A DNA stretch of 64,000 nt from Paenibacillus hexagrammi (GTDB lineage: Bacteria > Bacillota > Bacilli > Paenibacillales > NBRC-103111), in contig NZ_CP090978.1 in assembly GCF_021513275.1 (NCBI RefSeq), positions 4,602,501-4,666,500 on the forward strand, in the 5' to 3' direction. The notes below the pieces were generated by a model. It worked only from the letters and a program-made list of their open reading frames with translations. It was not told where the DNA came from and did no database searches. A program made the position numbers and the translations under genes. Shown here piece by piece: positions 1-9,083 of the stretch (positions are counted from its first letter, which is position 1; each line of letters opens with the position of its first letter).

Positions 1-27
1 ACTATACCGCCCTCAAACAAAATCAAC

Positions 28-55
28 AGCCCCCTGCCTGTATCAGCAAGGGGCT
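28..55 (-). terminator. Probable terminator of the SLH protein gene
   Basis: An imperfect hairpin (AGCCCC...TGC paired with GCA..GGGGCT) lies about 50 bases past the stop codon of the minus-strand SLH gene and is followed on that strand by a T-rich stretch (GTTGATTTTGTTTG). The T tract is interrupted, so efficiency is uncertain. Confidence 0.5.
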
Positions 56-106
56 TGTCGTGTACATTCTATACCTTTTTCAATAATCTCTATATGTGTA
101 TATTTA

Positions 107-1525
107 TTATTTAATATCGATGCTGGTTACAAGCTGGTCCTTGCCTTTGAGTTCGATCAAATGGCCCGCTGTGAACTGAGTAAGATTTCCGGTTAAAGTA
201 ACACTTGAGGATACATTATAAATGGCTGTTTGATTGCTGCCGTTGATCGTTTGATTAATCGAAATCGTCGAAATGCCGCCAGAAGCGTTAAGTGTCGTAC
301 TGTTCAGTGTACCCAGTACATCAAAGCTCGTATCTGCTTGTGCAAGCTTCGTCACTTCAATATAAATCACTTGATTATCCGCAGTGCGAATGTTTACTTC
401 ATCACCGATTTGTAAGGCTGCTGGGCTTACTTGCACGCCTCCGCGATACACATAGACGCTAGGGTGCAGAGCTAGTTGGTAGGTGGAGCCGGACTTCGTA
501 AGGGTCAATACGTTATTGGCAACCGCAGTACTTACCGTGCCGCTGTCAATAGTCGACGACTGAGCCAGTTTCGTTACTTCAATATAGACAACTTGATTAT
601 TAAACGTACTCAGTTTCACTTCATCGCCTATTTGAAGCGATGTCGCAGCCACCTTCACTCCATTGCGAAGCACGAATACATCAGGATGCAGCACATATTG
701 CGTTGTAGTACCAGATTTGGTCAGAAGAAGCACATTGTTAGATACAACAGCACTTACTGTACCTGTACTAGAATCTTGATCTTCTCCCGGCAGTTGTCCG
801 CTAGTACGATCTAGCAATGCTGCAAGCTGCGCTCTTGTTACAGGCTGATTAGGTTTAAATGTGTTATCCTCGAAACCATCTACCAGTCCTTTATCCACAG
901 CTACAGCCACATAGCCCACGGAACCTGCAGGAATTTGCTTGGCATCCTTGAATGTCAAGGTCGTATTCATTTTCGCTTTCGCTTCGGCTTCATATTTCAA
1001 AGCTTTAACCAGCAGTGTAGTCGCCCAGAGTCGGTCCGCTTCTTTTTGCGGCTGAACGCTGTCATCGCTTTCTGTGAAAAGATCGTTCTCCAGGGCAACG
1101 GCTACATATCCAACTGCCCATGAAGGAATTTTATCAGCGTCTTTGAAGTTCAGCTTAGTCTGCATTTCTGCTGTGGATTCCGCTTGGTCGCGAAGTCCCA
1201 TCAGTCGAACAGCGGCTGTGATTGCTTCAATTCGAGTTACGGTATTGTCCGGCTTAAACGAGCCGTCCTCATAGCCTTCAAACACACGCTTAGAGGCGAG
1301 ACTTGCTATGTAGCGAAGCGCCCACTCTGCATTTTTCATATCGTTGAAATTCAGGTTGATGTTTATGTTAGCTTGCACATTATTACCTTTACCATTATTG
1401 CCTTTCCCGTTTCCATGTCCATTACCATGACCATTATCTTTTGCAAATGCAGCAGTGCCGCCTCCCACAATCATCACACACGCCAAGCAAGTTGCTACCA
1501 TTTTTTTGAATAACTGCTTCTTCAT
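107..1525 (-). CDS. SLH-domain surface protein with C-terminal tandem repeats
   Basis: Exported cell-surface protein of 472 residues. A signal peptide (residues 1-28, ending AAFA) is followed by a Gly/His/Asn/Lys-rich linker and three S-layer-homology repeats (about residues 60-225; motifs such as GYEDGSFKPDN and GFEDNTFKPNQPVTRAQ), which in this family bind pyruvylated secondary wall polymer. The C-terminal half has two near-identical repeats of about 70 residues (VSNNVLLLTKSG and VANNVLTLTKSG, each with LQIGDEV and YIEVTKLAQ) and a shorter diverged third. ATG at 1525 is chosen over the TTG three bases upstream because GAGGG sits about 5 bases before it. It is divergent from the FAD oxidoreductase. 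Surface location is well supported; the role of the repeats is unknown. Confidence 0.9.
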   Translation of the reverse strand: MKKQLFKKMVATCLACVMIVGGGTAAFAKDNGHGNGHGNGKGNNGKGNNVQANININLNFNDMKNAEWALRYIASLASKRVFEGYEDGSFKPDNTVTRIEAITAAVRLMGLRDQAESTAEMQTKLNFKDADKIPSWAVGYVAVALENDLFTESDDSVQPQKEADRLWATTLLVKALKYEAEAKAKMNTTLTFKDAKQIPAGSVGYVAVAVDKGLVDGFEDNTFKPNQPVTRAQLAALLDRTSGQLPGEDQDSSTGTVSAVVSNNVLLLTKSGTTTQYVLHPDVFVLRNGVKVAATSLQIGDEVKLSTFNNQVVYIEVTKLAQSSTIDSGTVSTAVANNVLTLTKSGSTYQLALHPSVYVYRGGVQVSPAALQIGDEVNIRTADNQVIYIEVTKLAQADTSFDVLGTLNSTTLNASGGISTISINQTINGSNQTAIYNVSSSVTLTGNLTQFTAGHLIELKGKDQLVTSIDIK

Positions 1526-1726
1526 CAAGTTCCCTCTCCCTTTTACATTAATAATGATATGAAACTATGTTTCGGACCTTCGCGAAGGGTTCCTGGTTAT
1601 GCTACAAGAATTCGGTCCGGTCGGATTGTTTTGGGGGGTGTGCAAAAAAATAATGAGGAACTATTAAACTATCAAGCTGACGTGCTACACTTAAGCTACA
1701 AAGAAAGGATGAAAGGAAGCGAATGC

Positions 1727-3391
1727 ATGCGTTATCGAATCAAATCACTTCATCTAATTGTAATCGCAGCAATACTTCTCTTGCTTGCAGCGGCAGCTAT
1801 CGCTCTCAGCATCCACAAATCCCGACCTTTAGCACTTAACGAGAGCAAGATCCAGACCACTGCCAATCAGCCTGAGTTAACAGTCCCCACGGAGCCCCAG
1901 TCGACAATGAAAGTTGAAAACGCAAACAAACCCATGAATGAAGTAACACCTCCGGATGAATCCTACGATGTGGTTATAATCGGCAGTGAGCTGGAAGGAC
2001 TTTACTTGGCTAGAGCAGCTGCAGACGAGGGGCTTCGCGTGAAGATTTTAGATCCGAAGAATGCCTTCGGCGGTCAGGTCCTTCAAGGACAAATGCTATT
2101 CCTGGACGAGACGCGGGACGAGCATGGCAAGCTGCTTGTGCAAGGGAGAGCGAAGGAGTTATTTGATGGATTTCGAAACGCTAAAATTCGCAAGCTTCCT
2201 GAATTCGAGGCCTATATGAAAAAACTGCTTGGCTCCATTCCTATCGAAGAAGGCATTCAAATTCAAGACATGCAAAATCATGATGCTGAGGACCAGTTAC
2301 ACCATATCACTTCCATAACATACGTTGATCAGCAGCAGACTAAGAAAACCATTGGAGCATCCTACTGGGTAGACAATACGGACAATGCAGCATTATTAAG
2401 TCGTCTTGAGGTTACCCGTCTACCTGGATTAGAAGCGTTCTATGGTCAAAATAACATTGAATATATGAGCTCAGGCATGATGATGAAATTTACTCACGTG
2501 GACTGGAAAACGTTCAATACTACCTTCAATAAGCTGAAGCAGAGCGAGAAAAACAAACGCTTCGGAGGCGGATATGTCAGCGACAGCTACGCGATTGGGT
2601 TAAGCGGTGTCACGAGTTCCTATCATCCTTCCAACGACAGAGTATTCTTGAGAGGATTAAACGCAGTGAATCAGAGAGACGGAGATGTACTCATCAACGC
2701 ACTGCTTGTGTATACGGTCGATCCTGCGAGCAGCAAGTCCGTTCAAGAGGCGGTCTATCTAGGCAACAACGAAACGAAGCTGATTGTCGATCATTTCCGT
2801 CAGACGCTTCCCGGCTGGGAACACGCTGAAGTGGGTGACCTGCCTACTTACCCTTATATTCGCGAATATAATCATTACGAAATGGACTATACGTTGAAGC
2901 CATCGGATCTGCTTTCGGGTAAAATGTTCTGGGACAATGTCAGCATCGGCGGCTATCCGCTCGATCTTCAAGGAACAAGCGCAAACAAATGGGGCATTGA
3001 AATGGGACGGCCGGACAAGTACGGCATGCCGCTGCGCAGCTTTCTTCTGAAAAACTACGATAATGTTATCGCAGCCGGTAAGAACGTGGGCTCCTCCGCC
3101 ATTGCATTCGGAAGTACGAGAATACAGCCGAATACAAGTCTTGCTGCAGAATCCATCGGCGTCATGCTGGGACAATTACAGGGAAAAGAACGGCTAATGG
3201 ACATTAATGCGGAGCAAATGGACAAGCTGCATCAGTATCTGGAGAAAAAATATCACATTAAGCTTACCGGTGTAACGGCGGACAACAAGCTTAAAGGATG
3301 GACGGAGCAAGAGCTTAGCAAGCTGGACACCGGAGAAATTACGTATCCCAGTTACTCGCAAGTGAAGAAAAAGCAAGCAAAGAGCAAGTAA
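1727..3391 (+). CDS. Membrane-anchored FAD-dependent oxidoreductase
   Basis: A 554-residue protein with one N-terminal hydrophobic helix (about residues 8-28), a polar linker, then an FAD-binding Rossmann start (YDVVIIGSELEGLYLARAA, with the strand and following Glu/Asp expected of the FAD-dependent oxidoreductase family PF12831). The C-terminal part (NVIAAGKNVGSSAIAFGSTR) matches the second FAD-contact segment of that family. The glycine motif is unusual (GSELEG rather than GxGxxG). The ATG at 1727 is chosen because GGAAG lies 7 bases upstream and the hydrophobic anchor follows directly; the reading frame stays open another 168 bases upstream. Substrate unknown. Confidence 0.8.
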   Translation: MRYRIKSLHLIVIAAILLLLAAAAIALSIHKSRPLALNESKIQTTANQPELTVPTEPQSTMKVENANKPMNEVTPPDESYDVVIIGSELEGLYLARAAADEGLRVKILDPKNAFGGQVLQGQMLFLDETRDEHGKLLVQGRAKELFDGFRNAKIRKLPEFEAYMKKLLGSIPIEEGIQIQDMQNHDAEDQLHHITSITYVDQQQTKKTIGASYWVDNTDNAALLSRLEVTRLPGLEAFYGQNNIEYMSSGMMMKFTHVDWKTFNTTFNKLKQSEKNKRFGGGYVSDSYAIGLSGVTSSYHPSNDRVFLRGLNAVNQRDGDVLINALLVYTVDPASSKSVQEAVYLGNNETKLIVDHFRQTLPGWEHAEVGDLPTYPYIREYNHYEMDYTLKPSDLLSGKMFWDNVSIGGYPLDLQGTSANKWGIEMGRPDKYGMPLRSFLLKNYDNVIAAGKNVGSSAIAFGSTRIQPNTSLAAESIGVMLGQLQGKERLMDINAEQMDKLHQYLEKKYHIKLTGVTADNKLKGWTEQELSKLDTGEITYPSYSQVKKKQAKSK

Positions 3392-3438
3392 GCTAGCAAA
3401 TAAGTAAAGTAAGCTTCAAATAAACTTCAAATAAATAG

Positions 3439-3481
3439 AGACTGCGTTTTCGCTTTAGAAGTCAGAGCGGAATCGCAGTCT
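3439..3481 (+). terminator. Terminator after the FAD oxidoreductase
   Basis: Hairpin with outer arms AGACTGCG/CGCAGTCT and inner arms CGCT/AGCG, followed by TCTTTACTTTT. It separates the oxidoreductase from the DeoR operon. Confidence 0.7.
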
Positions 3482-3515
3482 TCTTTACTTTTACAAAGAA
3501 TCAATAAAATCCTTA

Positions 3516-3543
3516 TTGCCGATTGAAAAAAGCTATGTATAAT
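3516..3543 (+). promoter_or_regulatory. SigA-type promoter of the DeoR operon
   Basis: TTGCCG and TATAAT separated by 16 bases, about 55 bases before the DeoR start codon. Between the -10 and the gene are repeated ATTATACTTATA/AACTTATAAA stretches that could be the DeoR operator; that part is inference. Confidence 0.65.
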
Positions 3544-3597
3544 AAGCATTATACTTATATAAACTTATAAACACTTACGAAACAGAGGTGAAGCTAG

Positions 3598-4371
3598 TTG
3601 TTTCAGGAGGAACGACTCATATCCATCATCAATTACTTAAAAACAAATAAACGAATTACTGTAGACCAAATCTGCGAGCAGTATGATGTCTCCCGTGACA
3701 CAGCCCGACGTGATATGGTCAAGCTCGAGGAGCAAGGTCGCATTATCCGCACTAGAGGCGGAGCCATTCTTCCTACGCTTTCCAAGGATGTCGGTAATTA
3801 CGAACAAAGGCTGCAAGCCGAATCTTCTTCCAAGCTAACCATCGGCAAAACCGCAGCAGCACTTATTCTTGATGGAGATTACATTATGATGGATGCATCC
3901 ACAACCGTCCTGCATGCCGCTACGGCAATGAATTCCAAGAACAACGTTGTCGTAACCAGCTCGATTGAGATAGCAGCAACGTTAGCCCGGAAAGGAGATA
4001 CAACCGTCCATATGCTAGGAGGTGTGCTCGACAACCAGCACCATAGTGTTTACGGCGCGAAAGCCATCGAAATGCTGAATGACTATCATGTAGATAAGCT
4101 GCTGATCGGTACATGCGGCATTACAGAGGATGGTTTGACCGCGCCCAATGAGGAAGATAGTTATTTGGTAAGAGCCATGATGCAGCATGCTGATCAGGTC
4201 ATTATGCTTGCGGATCATTCGAAATTCGGCAAAAAGCTGTTCCATCGAGTTGTAGGCTTTGAGAGTATTGACATTCTTATAACCGATCAGGAGCTTAGCC
4301 CGGAAATGAAGGAGAAGCTGCTAGCCTGCGATGTTGAGATTGTATTAACGGAAGGAGAAATAACCGCATGA
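3598..4371 (+). CDS. DeoR-family transcriptional regulator
   Basis: A 257-residue DeoR-type regulator. Residues 1-55 form the winged helix-turn-helix (QICEQYDVSRDTARRDMVKLEEQGRIIRTRGGA, the DeoR signature) and residues 75-235 the sugar-phosphate sensing domain (DGDYIMMDASTTVLHAA; LADHSKFGKK near the end). It starts with TTG, supported by AGAGGTG 8 bases upstream. Its stop overlaps the next start (ATGA), so it is translationally coupled to the Cof phosphatase. DeoR proteins usually repress the operon they head in response to a phosphorylated sugar; the effector cannot be told. Confidence 0.92.
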   Translation: MFQEERLISIINYLKTNKRITVDQICEQYDVSRDTARRDMVKLEEQGRIIRTRGGAILPTLSKDVGNYEQRLQAESSSKLTIGKTAAALILDGDYIMMDASTTVLHAATAMNSKNNVVVTSSIEIAATLARKGDTTVHMLGGVLDNQHHSVYGAKAIEMLNDYHVDKLLIGTCGITEDGLTAPNEEDSYLVRAMMQHADQVIMLADHSKFGKKLFHRVVGFESIDILITDQELSPEMKEKLLACDVEIVLTEGEITA

Positions 4372-5186
4372 TTAAAATGATTGTCAGCGATTTGGACGGA
4401 ACTCTTCTCGATCACAGCAAGAAAGTAAGCCGCCGCGAAATCGATGCTTTGAAACGAATTCAAGCAGCGGGAATCGAGCTTTGCCTGGCTTCCGGCAGGA
4501 TGCATGTTGAGATGCAGCAGGTTATGCAGGAAATTGATTTTGAGGCTCATTCCGTCTCGCAGAATGGCGCTTTTGTTCATGTAAAAGACGGCACTAGGCT
4601 GTTTACTCATTTCTTTTCCCCTGAGCTTGCGTATGAGGTGTATCAAGTCGTCAAAGAGTTTGATATGGTCAAATTGATTTGTACGGGAGACGCTAATTAT
4701 ACGGTTACAATGGATAGCGCCACAGCTGAGATTCAGGCTCGCATGTTCCAGCCTTTCATCGTGAAGGAGGATGTAGGAGCAGCGCTTCAAAGCGATATGC
4801 GCTCGTGCAAATTTTCTTTCTTCGGCAAGGTCGAAGTTCTCATGCAGGTGAAAGAGGCTCTACAGCAAAAATTTGGTGAGCAACTGGATATCTACATGGC
4901 GGATCACGACTGTCTGGATGTCATGCCGCAGAATGTGTCCAAAGGCAGCTCACTGCTTGTCTTGCTGGAGCATCTAGGACTTAGACCCGAAGAAGTTGCC
5001 TGCGTGGGGGACTCTTTCAATGATGTATCCATGTTCGGCATAACCCCTAACAGCTATGCCATGAAGACAGCACATCGAGATGTCCAGCTAGCTTCGGCTT
5101 ATCAAGTCCATTCTGTTGCAGAAGCGATTGAGCATGCATTTGCAGCATCCAAATTTTTTGAAAGCAGAGGAACTCAAACATCATGA
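4368..5186 (+). CDS. Cof-type HAD-superfamily phosphatase
   Basis: A 272-residue HAD hydrolase of the Cof/YidA (subfamily IIB) type. Motif I is VSDLDGTLLDH at residues 5-15 (nucleophile Asp and acid/base Asp), and motif IV is GDSFNDVSMF near residue 220; the cap domain lies between, as in IIB members. It probably dephosphorylates a sugar phosphate. It overlaps both neighbours by 4 bases (ATGA), so regulator, phosphatase and transporter are one transcription and translation unit. The pairing of a DeoR regulator, Cof phosphatase and MFS pump suggests relief of sugar-phosphate stress or uptake of a sugar alcohol; this is inference. Confidence 0.92.
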   Translation: MIKMIVSDLDGTLLDHSKKVSRREIDALKRIQAAGIELCLASGRMHVEMQQVMQEIDFEAHSVSQNGAFVHVKDGTRLFTHFFSPELAYEVYQVVKEFDMVKLICTGDANYTVTMDSATAEIQARMFQPFIVKEDVGAALQSDMRSCKFSFFGKVEVLMQVKEALQQKFGEQLDIYMADHDCLDVMPQNVSKGSSLLVLLEHLGLRPEEVACVGDSFNDVSMFGITPNSYAMKTAHRDVQLASAYQVHSVAEAIEHAFAASKFFESRGTQTS

Positions 5187-6392
5187 GAAGACTGCTTACA
5201 ATGGGATGCTTGTCTTACTTACTAACCGGATGCACACACGTTATTTTTGGGGCTGTGTTAACTGAGCTTCTCAAATATTATGGGCGCAGCTATCAAGACG
5301 GAGGACTTCTCGTTTTTATGGAATTCGGTGGCTTTCTGCTCGGGGTGCTGGCAGCGCCGTACTTGGCTGGAATCATAAGTCGAAGAAGCACGATTGTTAC
5401 GGCTTTTGCTCTCCTTTTTTGCCGCTATGGCCGCTACAGTACTGCTGCTGCCCTGGTCAATGGCCGTTACCTTCGTTTTTATTGCCGGAATCTCTTTCGG
5501 TCTGGTCGAATCGAGTATCAGTACGTTCGTCCTGCTCGCTGCAAAGGAGCAGCAGGCCATTGCGTTCAGCAAGCTCGAGGTTTTCTTCGGTGTTGGGGCT
5601 TTGATTATGCCGCTCATTTCCAGTGTGCTGATTGCTGCGGGAGCCTGGAAATATGCATTCCTGTTGCTGGGAGGCAGCTCGCTTGCCATGGCGGTCATCT
5701 GGTCAAAGCTCTCGCTCGGGGAGCATGATCAGTTGCTTGCCCATAAAGCAAAACGCGATCAACCGTCAGTCAAGCTGCCTAGGTTGAGCAAACGGGCGCT
5801 CGCAGTCCTGCTTATGTTTATGTTCGTTTTCTTTGTCTACGCGGGAATGGAAAATACGATTGTGAACTTCCTTCCATCCATGTTCAAGGAGCAAATGCAA
5901 TTGTCCAGCTCTATGTCCTCCCTGACGGTCACCGCATACTGGTTGACGATGGTCATCGGGCGCATATTCGCAGGCGTTATTGCAGAGAAACTAACGTATT
6001 TCCGCTATCTGGCGGTATCCTACGCACTCAGTCTGCTGATGGTTCTATGGTGGGTGTTTAATTCATCCGCATGGAGCGGCTTCGCCATTGTCCTGCTGCT
6101 GGGTCTGTTCATGTCCGGTATGTTTGCCGTTGCACTTATCTATGCCAATCAGCTTCTTCCCGGCCGGACCGAGCAAACGACAAGCTTCCTAATTGCATCC
6201 GGCGGGCTCGGCGGCGCCGTCCTTCCTCTTGCTTCAGGCTGGAGCCTGGATCGCTTCCATGTCAGTGCCACGGTGAGCGCAATAGCTGTTGGTATGCTGG
6301 TGGTGCTGCTGGTCGTTTTGTACGCCAAGCGGTTAAAGGAACATCCTCAGACCGCGATTCCCCTTCAAACGGCCGAACAGCATGGGGCCTAG
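5183..6392 (+). pseudogene. MFS transporter, frameshifted
   Basis: A major-facilitator transporter of about 400 residues is split over two frames. The first frame (from ATG 5183, overlapping the Cof stop) encodes the N-terminal membrane helices up to IVTAFALLF; the second continues with AAMAATVLLLPWSMAVTF to the stop at 6392. Removing one T from the run of six at 5415-5420 joins them perfectly. Conserved features include the cytoplasmic basic loop SRRSTIV and late helices (LIASGGLGGAVLPLASGW). It is either a recent frameshift or a homopolymer sequencing error. Substrate unknown, probably a sugar-related compound from operon context. Confidence 0.85.
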
Positions 6393-6500
6393 CTTGCGAT
6401 AGCGAAGCATGGATGATTATCGCCACGCATTGGCAGCACAGCGTTCGCTAGGATTTACATCAAATGCGGTATCATGAATAAGGAATAACTTGCATGCAGA

Positions 6501-6539
6501 AAAAGGATGGCAGTCCACAACGGGCTGTGCCATCCTTTT
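6501..6539. terminator. Bidirectional terminator
   Basis: Perfect stem AAAAGGATGGCA / TGCCATCCTTTT with a 15-base loop lies between the convergent MFS gene and the YpmS-like gene, with A and T tracts on both sides so that it can act on both strands. Confidence 0.85.
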
Positions 6540-6552
6540 GTTATTTCGGCCA

Positions 6553-7104
6553 TTATGATTGTCCTAGCTTTAAATGAATCCTCACGGCATCCTCTTCAAA
6601 TTGGACTTCCTTCACTCCAATCAGTTTGGGAAGCTGCGCTTCAATTGGAATTTGAACGGTAGCGAGCTGAAGCCATGCTGGCGGCAGCTTCACATCTTTG
6701 ATTTGTGTACGGGTATGTATCAACTCAATATTAGGCCGGTTCCAGGATAACGTGAAGAACAGCTTTGCGCCTATAGGAAGCCGATCCTTCCAACGAAGAT
6801 TGACATCCGCCTCCAGCACGTCCCCGTGAAGCTTGGCTTGTGCGCCTTCTATCCGAATCTGTGGCGGCAACTGGCCGTTCGCGGCACTTGCGGCGAGCTG
6901 TTTTTTTAACAGATTATCGATATCCGCTTCGGTCAAAACCAGCTCAAGCTTGCGGCTTGCAAGCATAGCAGCGATCTTATCCCCTGCGGACACCTCAACA
7001 TAGTTTAAATCAAGCGCCTGAGCAGGTCTGACATAGCGGATTAACGCTACAAAACATGCAACTAGCATGGCGGCTGTGACTAAGAAGATGACTAGCTTCT
7101 TCAA
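6553..7104 (-). CDS. Membrane-anchored YpmS-like (DUF2140) protein
   Basis: A 183-residue protein with one N-terminal hydrophobic helix (residues 4-24) and a soluble domain of alternating strands (DIDNLLKKQLAAS; LHGDVLEADVNLRWK; VQFEEDAVRIHLKL). Length, topology and the helix-then-strand pattern resemble YpmS/DUF2140 lipid-binding-like proteins of Firmicutes, but similarity is only by eye. It is transcribed in the same direction as the helicase, from which it is separated by the minisatellite. Function unknown. Confidence 0.7.
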   Translation of the reverse strand: MKKLVIFLVTAAMLVACFVALIRYVRPAQALDLNYVEVSAGDKIAAMLASRKLELVLTEADIDNLLKKQLAASAANGQLPPQIRIEGAQAKLHGDVLEADVNLRWKDRLPIGAKLFFTLSWNRPNIELIHTRTQIKDVKLPPAWLQLATVQIPIEAQLPKLIGVKEVQFEEDAVRIHLKLGQS

Positions 7105-7183
7105 AGCTTCATCCCTCCTTCGGATTCACGGCAAACCTGTCAAACGGCACATGATTCGCTGCAAGCAATCGCGCCTCTTCAGA

Positions 7184-7607
7184 GGCCGGCTGCTCGCAAG
7201 GGCAGGCTCGCCGGCTGCCGCAAGGGCAGGCTCGCTGGCTGCTCGCAAAGGGCAGGCTCGCTGGCTGCTCGCAAAGGGCAGGCTCGCTGGGCTGCTCGCA
7301 AAGGGCAGGCTCGCTGGCTGCTCGCAAGGGCAGGCTCGCTGGCTGCCGCAAGGGCAGGCTCGCCGGCTGCCGCAAAGGGCAGGCTCGCCGGCTGCCGCAA
7401 GGGCAGGCTCGCCGGCTGCTCGCAAGGGCAGGCTCGCTGGCTGCTCGCAAGGGCAGGCTCGCCGGCTGCCGCAAGGGCGGGCTCGCCGGCTGCCGCAAGG
7501 GCAGGCTCGCCGGCTGCTCGCAAGGGCAGGCTCGCCGGCTGCTCGCAAGGGCAGGCTCGCCGGCTGCTCGCAAGGGCAGGCTCGCCGGCTGCCGCAAGGG
7601 CAGGCTC
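7184..7607. repeat. GC-rich minisatellite, about 17 units of 24-26 bp
   Basis: Tandem array built on GGCAGGCTCGCCGGCTGCYC-type units, each ending GCAAG or GCAAAG. Units vary in length (24, 25, 26, 27 bases) through CC/CTC and AAG/AAAG differences, so no single reading frame is kept; all frames are nonetheless largely free of stops, which creates spurious open frames on both strands. It fills the gap between the helicase stop and the YpmS-like gene. I do not regard it as coding. Confidence 0.95.
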
Positions 7608-7645
7608 GAAGCAGCAGGGCGCTTACTCCTTGCCCTGCTGCTTCG
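7607..7645 (-). other. Stem-loop enclosing the helicase stop codon
   Basis: CGAAGCAGCAGGGC at 7607-7620 is exactly inverted at 7632-7645 (14-bp arms, 11-base loop). The helicase stop codon lies in the loop. No T tract follows on the minus strand, so it is not a typical intrinsic terminator; it could protect the 3' end or pause the ribosome at termination. It abuts the first minisatellite unit. Confidence 0.75.
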
Positions 7646-9083
7646 CCTTGAGCCAGCGCGGCGCGCCCTTGCTCTTGCGGTCCCGCTCGCGCTCGGCCTT
7701 GCGAGCGGCGGGCGACGCGGCCCTGCCGCCTGCGGCCGCGCCGGTACGGGCAGCCGGCTTCGCCGCTGCTGCCCCGCCTTGCGGGCCGCGGGCTGCCGGG
7801 CCCGCGGCGCTCACGCGCACCGCGTCCGCAGGTGCGGCGCCCTCCCGCGCGACGGCGGCTTGGCCGCCGCCGCTGCGCGGAGAAGCTGCGCCGCCCGCCG
7901 GGCGCGCGGCCTGACGGCGGCTGCGCATGGCAGCCGCGCTGCGATCATCGGCCGGATCGACGATCCGGCCCTCGTACATGGACTTCGGCACAATCTTGAT
8001 GCCGAGCTCCTTTTCAAACTTGCCGAGGATGAACTTCTCCTTCGGCGTAATAATCGAGATGGCCGTGCCCTTGCGGCCCATCCGGCCTGTCCGTCCAACG
8101 CGATGCAAATAATACTCCGCGTTCGTCGCCGGATCCAGGTGGAAGACGTGAGTCACGCCTTCAATATCCAAGCCCCGCGCTGCGATATCCGTCGCCAGCA
8201 GCAGCTGGAACTTGCGGCTGCGGAACGCTTGCATGGCCTTCGCCCGCTCCTGTTTTCCGGCCTCACCGTACAATGCCTCCACAGAAAGACCGACGTACTG
8301 GAGCTTCTGCACCACTTCGGAGATATCCGCCGTTGCGTTTACAAAAACAATAGCGGAAGGAGGATTGATCAGCCTCACAAGTCTCCGCAGCGTATCAATC
8401 TTCTCCCGCTCCTCACAAACGAAGTAAAGATGCTCAAGCGTTTCAGCCGTCCGCTGGTTGGGATTGATTTTCACCACAACGGGCTGCTTCATCCATCTCT
8501 CCGAGGATTGCACAATACGATCGGGAATCGTCGCAGATACAAAAATCATCTGGTTGCCCTGCTGCATGCCTTTGAGAATCGCCTCTACTTCATGCATAGC
8601 CCCCAGCTCAAATACTTGGTCTACTTCATCCACCACGGTGATCTTACTATGATGCAGGCTTAGCTTACGCATTTTAACAAGCTCCAAAATGCGCCCAGGT
8701 GTTCCTACAGCAATATGTGGATGAAGCTTCAGTTTATCGACCTGTCAGGCTAGCGCCGCTCCTCCGATTAAGGCCTGGGAGCGGATCGAGCCTCCCTGCG
8801 TCAGCTTCTCAATTAAGTGAATAATTTGCATACCGAGCTCTCTCGTAGGCACCACAATAATGGCTTGCAGTTTTCTGTCTTGCGGGTCAATCTTCTGCAG
8901 CGCAGGAAGTAAATAAGCCAAGGTTTTGCCTGTTCCCGTCTGCGACTGGATAATGGCGTCTTTCCCCTCCAACAGAGCAGGAATAGCTTCCTGCTGAATC
9001 GGACTTGGCTGAGTGATGCCCATTTCATTTAATTTATCTACATAAGACTGAGCAATCTGCAGTCCTTCAAAATTGTTATTCAT
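7623..9083 (-). pseudogene. DEAD-box RNA helicase interrupted by an in-frame TGA
   Basis: An ATP-dependent RNA helicase of about 486 residues. Start ATG 9083 has AGAGG about 7 bases upstream. Q motif (GITQPSPIQQEAIP), Walker A (SQTGTGKT), PTRELG, then a TGA at 8745-8747 in the same frame, then HIAVGTPGRILELV, motif II as VVDEVDQ (DEVD in place of DEAD), SAT, and the HRVGRTGRMG motif VI. One C-to-T change (CGA to TGA) would explain the stop, since RQVDKLK is what the family would show there. The last 100 residues are a low-complexity Ala/Gly/Arg/Pro tail ending in a basic KQQGKE. A restart at 8687 could make only the second RecA domain. It is probably a recent nonsense mutation. Confidence 0.9.

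Noticed and set aside
7184..7607. CRISPR array
   Set aside because: Units are contiguous with no spacers, and no cas genes are present.
7067..7651. Long open frames on both strands across the minisatellite
   Set aside because: They arise because the repeat unit contains no stop in most frames; unit length is not a multiple of three, no ribosome site precedes them, and composition is that of the repeat.
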